DNA from: an uncultured Tropicimonas sp.
GTDB taxonomy: Bacteria > Pseudomonadota > Alphaproteobacteria > Rhodobacterales > Rhodobacteraceae
NCBI GenBank assembly: GCA_947495685.1
Contig: CANLZY010000008.1
Location: forward strand, 1 to 64,000
Reading direction: 5' to 3'
Length of the DNA: 64,000 nucleotides
Below, piece by piece: positions 62,567 through 64,000 of this stretch (position 1 is the first letter of the stretch; every line of letters starts with the position of its first letter). The position numbers and the translations under genes were made by a program. The notes beneath the pieces were generated by a model, which did no database searches, was not told where the DNA came from, and saw nothing but the letters and a program-made list of their open reading frames with translations.

Positions 62567-63748
62567 TCAGCGGGCGACCATCAGCCGTTCCAACCCGTGA
62601 AAGTGATAGATGTCCGCATAGCGGGGCGGGTCTGTGAGGTGAAGCTCGGGGCAGGCCGCGAACAGGGCGGGCAGGGCGCGGGACAGTTCCAGCCGGGCCA
62701 ATGGCGCGCCGATGCAAAAGTGCAGCCCGGCGCCGAAGCTGGCATTGGTGATGATCGGGCGGGCCGGATCGAACCTGTCGGGGTCGCTGTAGATGGCGTC
62801 GTCGCGGTTGGCCGAGGCCAGAAGGCAGGCGACCTGATCGCCGCGTTGAAACCGGTGACCGAAAAGGTCGATATCCTCGGTTGCGTAGCGGGTGAACAGG
62901 TGCAGCGGCGGATCGTGGCGCAGGATTTCCTCGACCAGCATCGGCAAGACCTCTGCATTTTGAGTGACGTCGGCCTGTCCGGTCTCAAGCAGCGCTTTGA
63001 CACCGTTGCCGAGGGTATGCACGGTGGCCTCATGCCCGGCGTTCAACAGCAGGATCACCGTGGCGATCAACTCGTCTGCGGACAGACGGTCTCCGTCTTG
63101 CTCGGCAGCGAGCAACTGGCTGAGCAGGTCGTCGCGGGGGGCGGCGCGCCGCTGCGCAAATACGTCGCCAAGATAGTCGCGAAAGGCCAGGGTGGCAGCC
63201 ACGGCGGCGCCTTCCATTTCGCGCGTGCGGCGGGCCTGGTACATGCCGACCATGGCATTGGACCAGGTCAGCAGGTCGTCGGTGCGGGTTTCGGGCACCC
63301 CGAGCATCCGTGCGATGACCGTCACCGGCAACGGCCTTGCCAGGTGGTCCAGAAGGTCGAACGGACCGTCTGGGAACTGCGCGATCAGGTCCACTGTCAG
63401 GGAGTCGATATCCGTGGTCATCGCGGTGATCCGCGCCGAGGTAAAGGCCCGCACGACCAGCCCGCGCAGGCGAGTGTGGCGGGGTGGTTCCAGTTCCAGC
63501 ATCGAATTCGCCTCGACAGCATAGAACGGCGTCAGCCGTTCCGGCACCGGGTGGGCGAGTTCGGCGGGCAGCTCGCGCCCGAAACGGCGGTCCCGCAGAA
63601 TCGCATTGACCGCCGCATGGCTGGTCGCGGCCACCATGGCGTAGTCCTCCCACCAGACGAGGTCGCCGGCGGCGCGCGCCCTCGCATAGAACGGGTAGGG
63701 ATCCTGGACAAACGCGGGGTCGGTGGGGGATTGGCTGAGCTGCTGCAT
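62567..63748 (-). CDS. Cytochrome P450
   Basis: A 393-residue soluble bacterial class P450 monooxygenase. Landmarks are the I-helix oxygen-binding LLLNAGHEATVHTLGNG, EEILRHD (ExxR), and the heme-binding FGAGLHFCIGAPLARLE. Substrate unknown; partner ferredoxin is not adjacent. ATG at 63748 gives a normal length; the longer frame adds 23 residues. The terpenoid island is 50 kb away, so no link is claimed. Confidence 0.93.
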   Translation of the reverse strand: MQQLSQSPTDPAFVQDPYPFYARARAAGDLVWWEDYAMVAATSHAAVNAILRDRRFGRELPAELAHPVPERLTPFYAVEANSMLELEPPRHTRLRGLVVRAFTSARITAMTTDIDSLTVDLIAQFPDGPFDLLDHLARPLPVTVIARMLGVPETRTDDLLTWSNAMVGMYQARRTREMEGAAVAATLAFRDYLGDVFAQRRAAPRDDLLSQLLAAEQDGDRLSADELIATVILLLNAGHEATVHTLGNGVKALLETGQADVTQNAEVLPMLVEEILRHDPPLHLFTRYATEDIDLFGHRFQRGDQVACLLASANRDDAIYSDPDRFDPARPIITNASFGAGLHFCIGAPLARLELSRALPALFAACPELHLTDPPRYADIYHFHGLERLMVAR

Positions 63749-63861
63749 GCCACCTGTGGTGGCCAAAAACGCCGCGCGCCGCAAGGGGCCGTCGCACAGG
63801 CGCTGGCAGCTTTCCATCGCTGGCCGAGCGCCTTACGTTGCACCACGGGAGGACTGGACGC

Positions 63862-64000
63862 GTGAACCGCATTGTAGCTGCCTTGATTTATCTGCTCGCG
63901 GTTGCCGGATTTTCCGGCGGCGTGTGGTGGTTTGCGCTGACCTCGGACCTCAGGGCGCTGGCGCAACGGGGCGAGGCCGACCTGTCGGTCGCGTCCGACC
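63862..64000 (+). CDS. DctB-like sensor histidine kinase, N-terminal fragment
   Basis: Only the first 46 codons are in the window; the gene continues to the right. The GTG start follows GGGAGGA. It encodes a membrane segment (IVAALIYLLAVAGFSGGVWW) and then the ALAQRGEADLSVASD motif typical of the periplasmic N-terminus of C4-dicarboxylate sensor DctB. Assignment rests on this short stretch. Confidence 0.6.
   Translation, partial: MNRIVAALIYLLAVAGFSGGVWWFALTSDLRALAQRGEADLSVASD

Noticed and set aside
62567-63748. P450 as tailoring enzyme of the island terpenoid pathway
   Set aside because: It is about 52 kb from the island and has host-like composition; no linkage can be argued from sequence.

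Overview
The window is a GC-rich chromosomal segment of an alphaproteobacterium, most likely a marine Rhodobacteraceae (Roseobacter-type) bacterium. This is inferred from the gene set: a soxBDAG sarcosine oxidase operon, a urease operon, an Lrp-regulated cysI-cysH-DUF934-fpr sulfur operon, CcmI, a DUF1127 protein, and the IF3 N-terminus. No rRNA, tRNA or CRISPR array was recognised.

Layout. (1) 1-4315: remains of a conjugative element. The end of an IS3-family insertion sequence interrupts trbL, followed by trbF, trbG, trbI and a DUF2274 gene. (2) 4316-12210: a visibly AT-richer island with a tyrosine integrase directly upstream of dusA, a known island insertion site. The cargo is a prenyl-diphosphate-synthase-like protein, an unknown polytopic membrane protein, an SRPBCC protein and a squalene-hopene-cyclase-like protein. 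I read this as a possible terpenoid pathway that I do not recognise, and it is the best candidate here for something undescribed. (3) 12150-15739: dusA, a DUF1289 gene, ruvX and ccmI. (4) 15969-21803: sarcosine oxidase soxB-D-A-G, with an extra AT-richer membrane-anchored gene wedged between soxB and soxD. (5) 21825-28341: a glycosyltransferase, an alpha/beta-hydrolase-like protein, a GSCFA protein, an FkbH-like HAD/SGNH protein and a methyltransferase, probably for surface glycan or secondary-metabolite decoration. (6) 28431-42010: housekeeping and envelope genes (sodB, rarD, LOG, LysM protein, mlaF/mlaE, alr, dnaB, pyrE, an RTX protein, pyrC).

(7) 42196-50856: urease ureD-A-(orf)-B-(orfs)-C, then DUF1127 and a secreted protein, then ureE-F-G. 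Several extra small genes interrupt the operon. Arginase lies about 3 kb further on, so arginine to urea to ammonia is encoded nearly contiguously. (8) 50984-57122: an alpha/beta-hydrolase-like protein, a SAM-binding protein, a two-gene YeeE/YedE sulfur transporter with an upstream palindrome, arginase, infC (apparently starting with ATA) and an Ala/Thr/Glu repeat protein. (9) 57403-62466: assimilatory sulfite/APS reduction operon, transcribed leftwards and divergent from an Lrp/AsnC regulator. The position where cysG is usually found holds only a 111-codon ORF that may be a deletion remnant. (10) 62567-64000: a cytochrome P450 and the start of a DctB-like sensor kinase.
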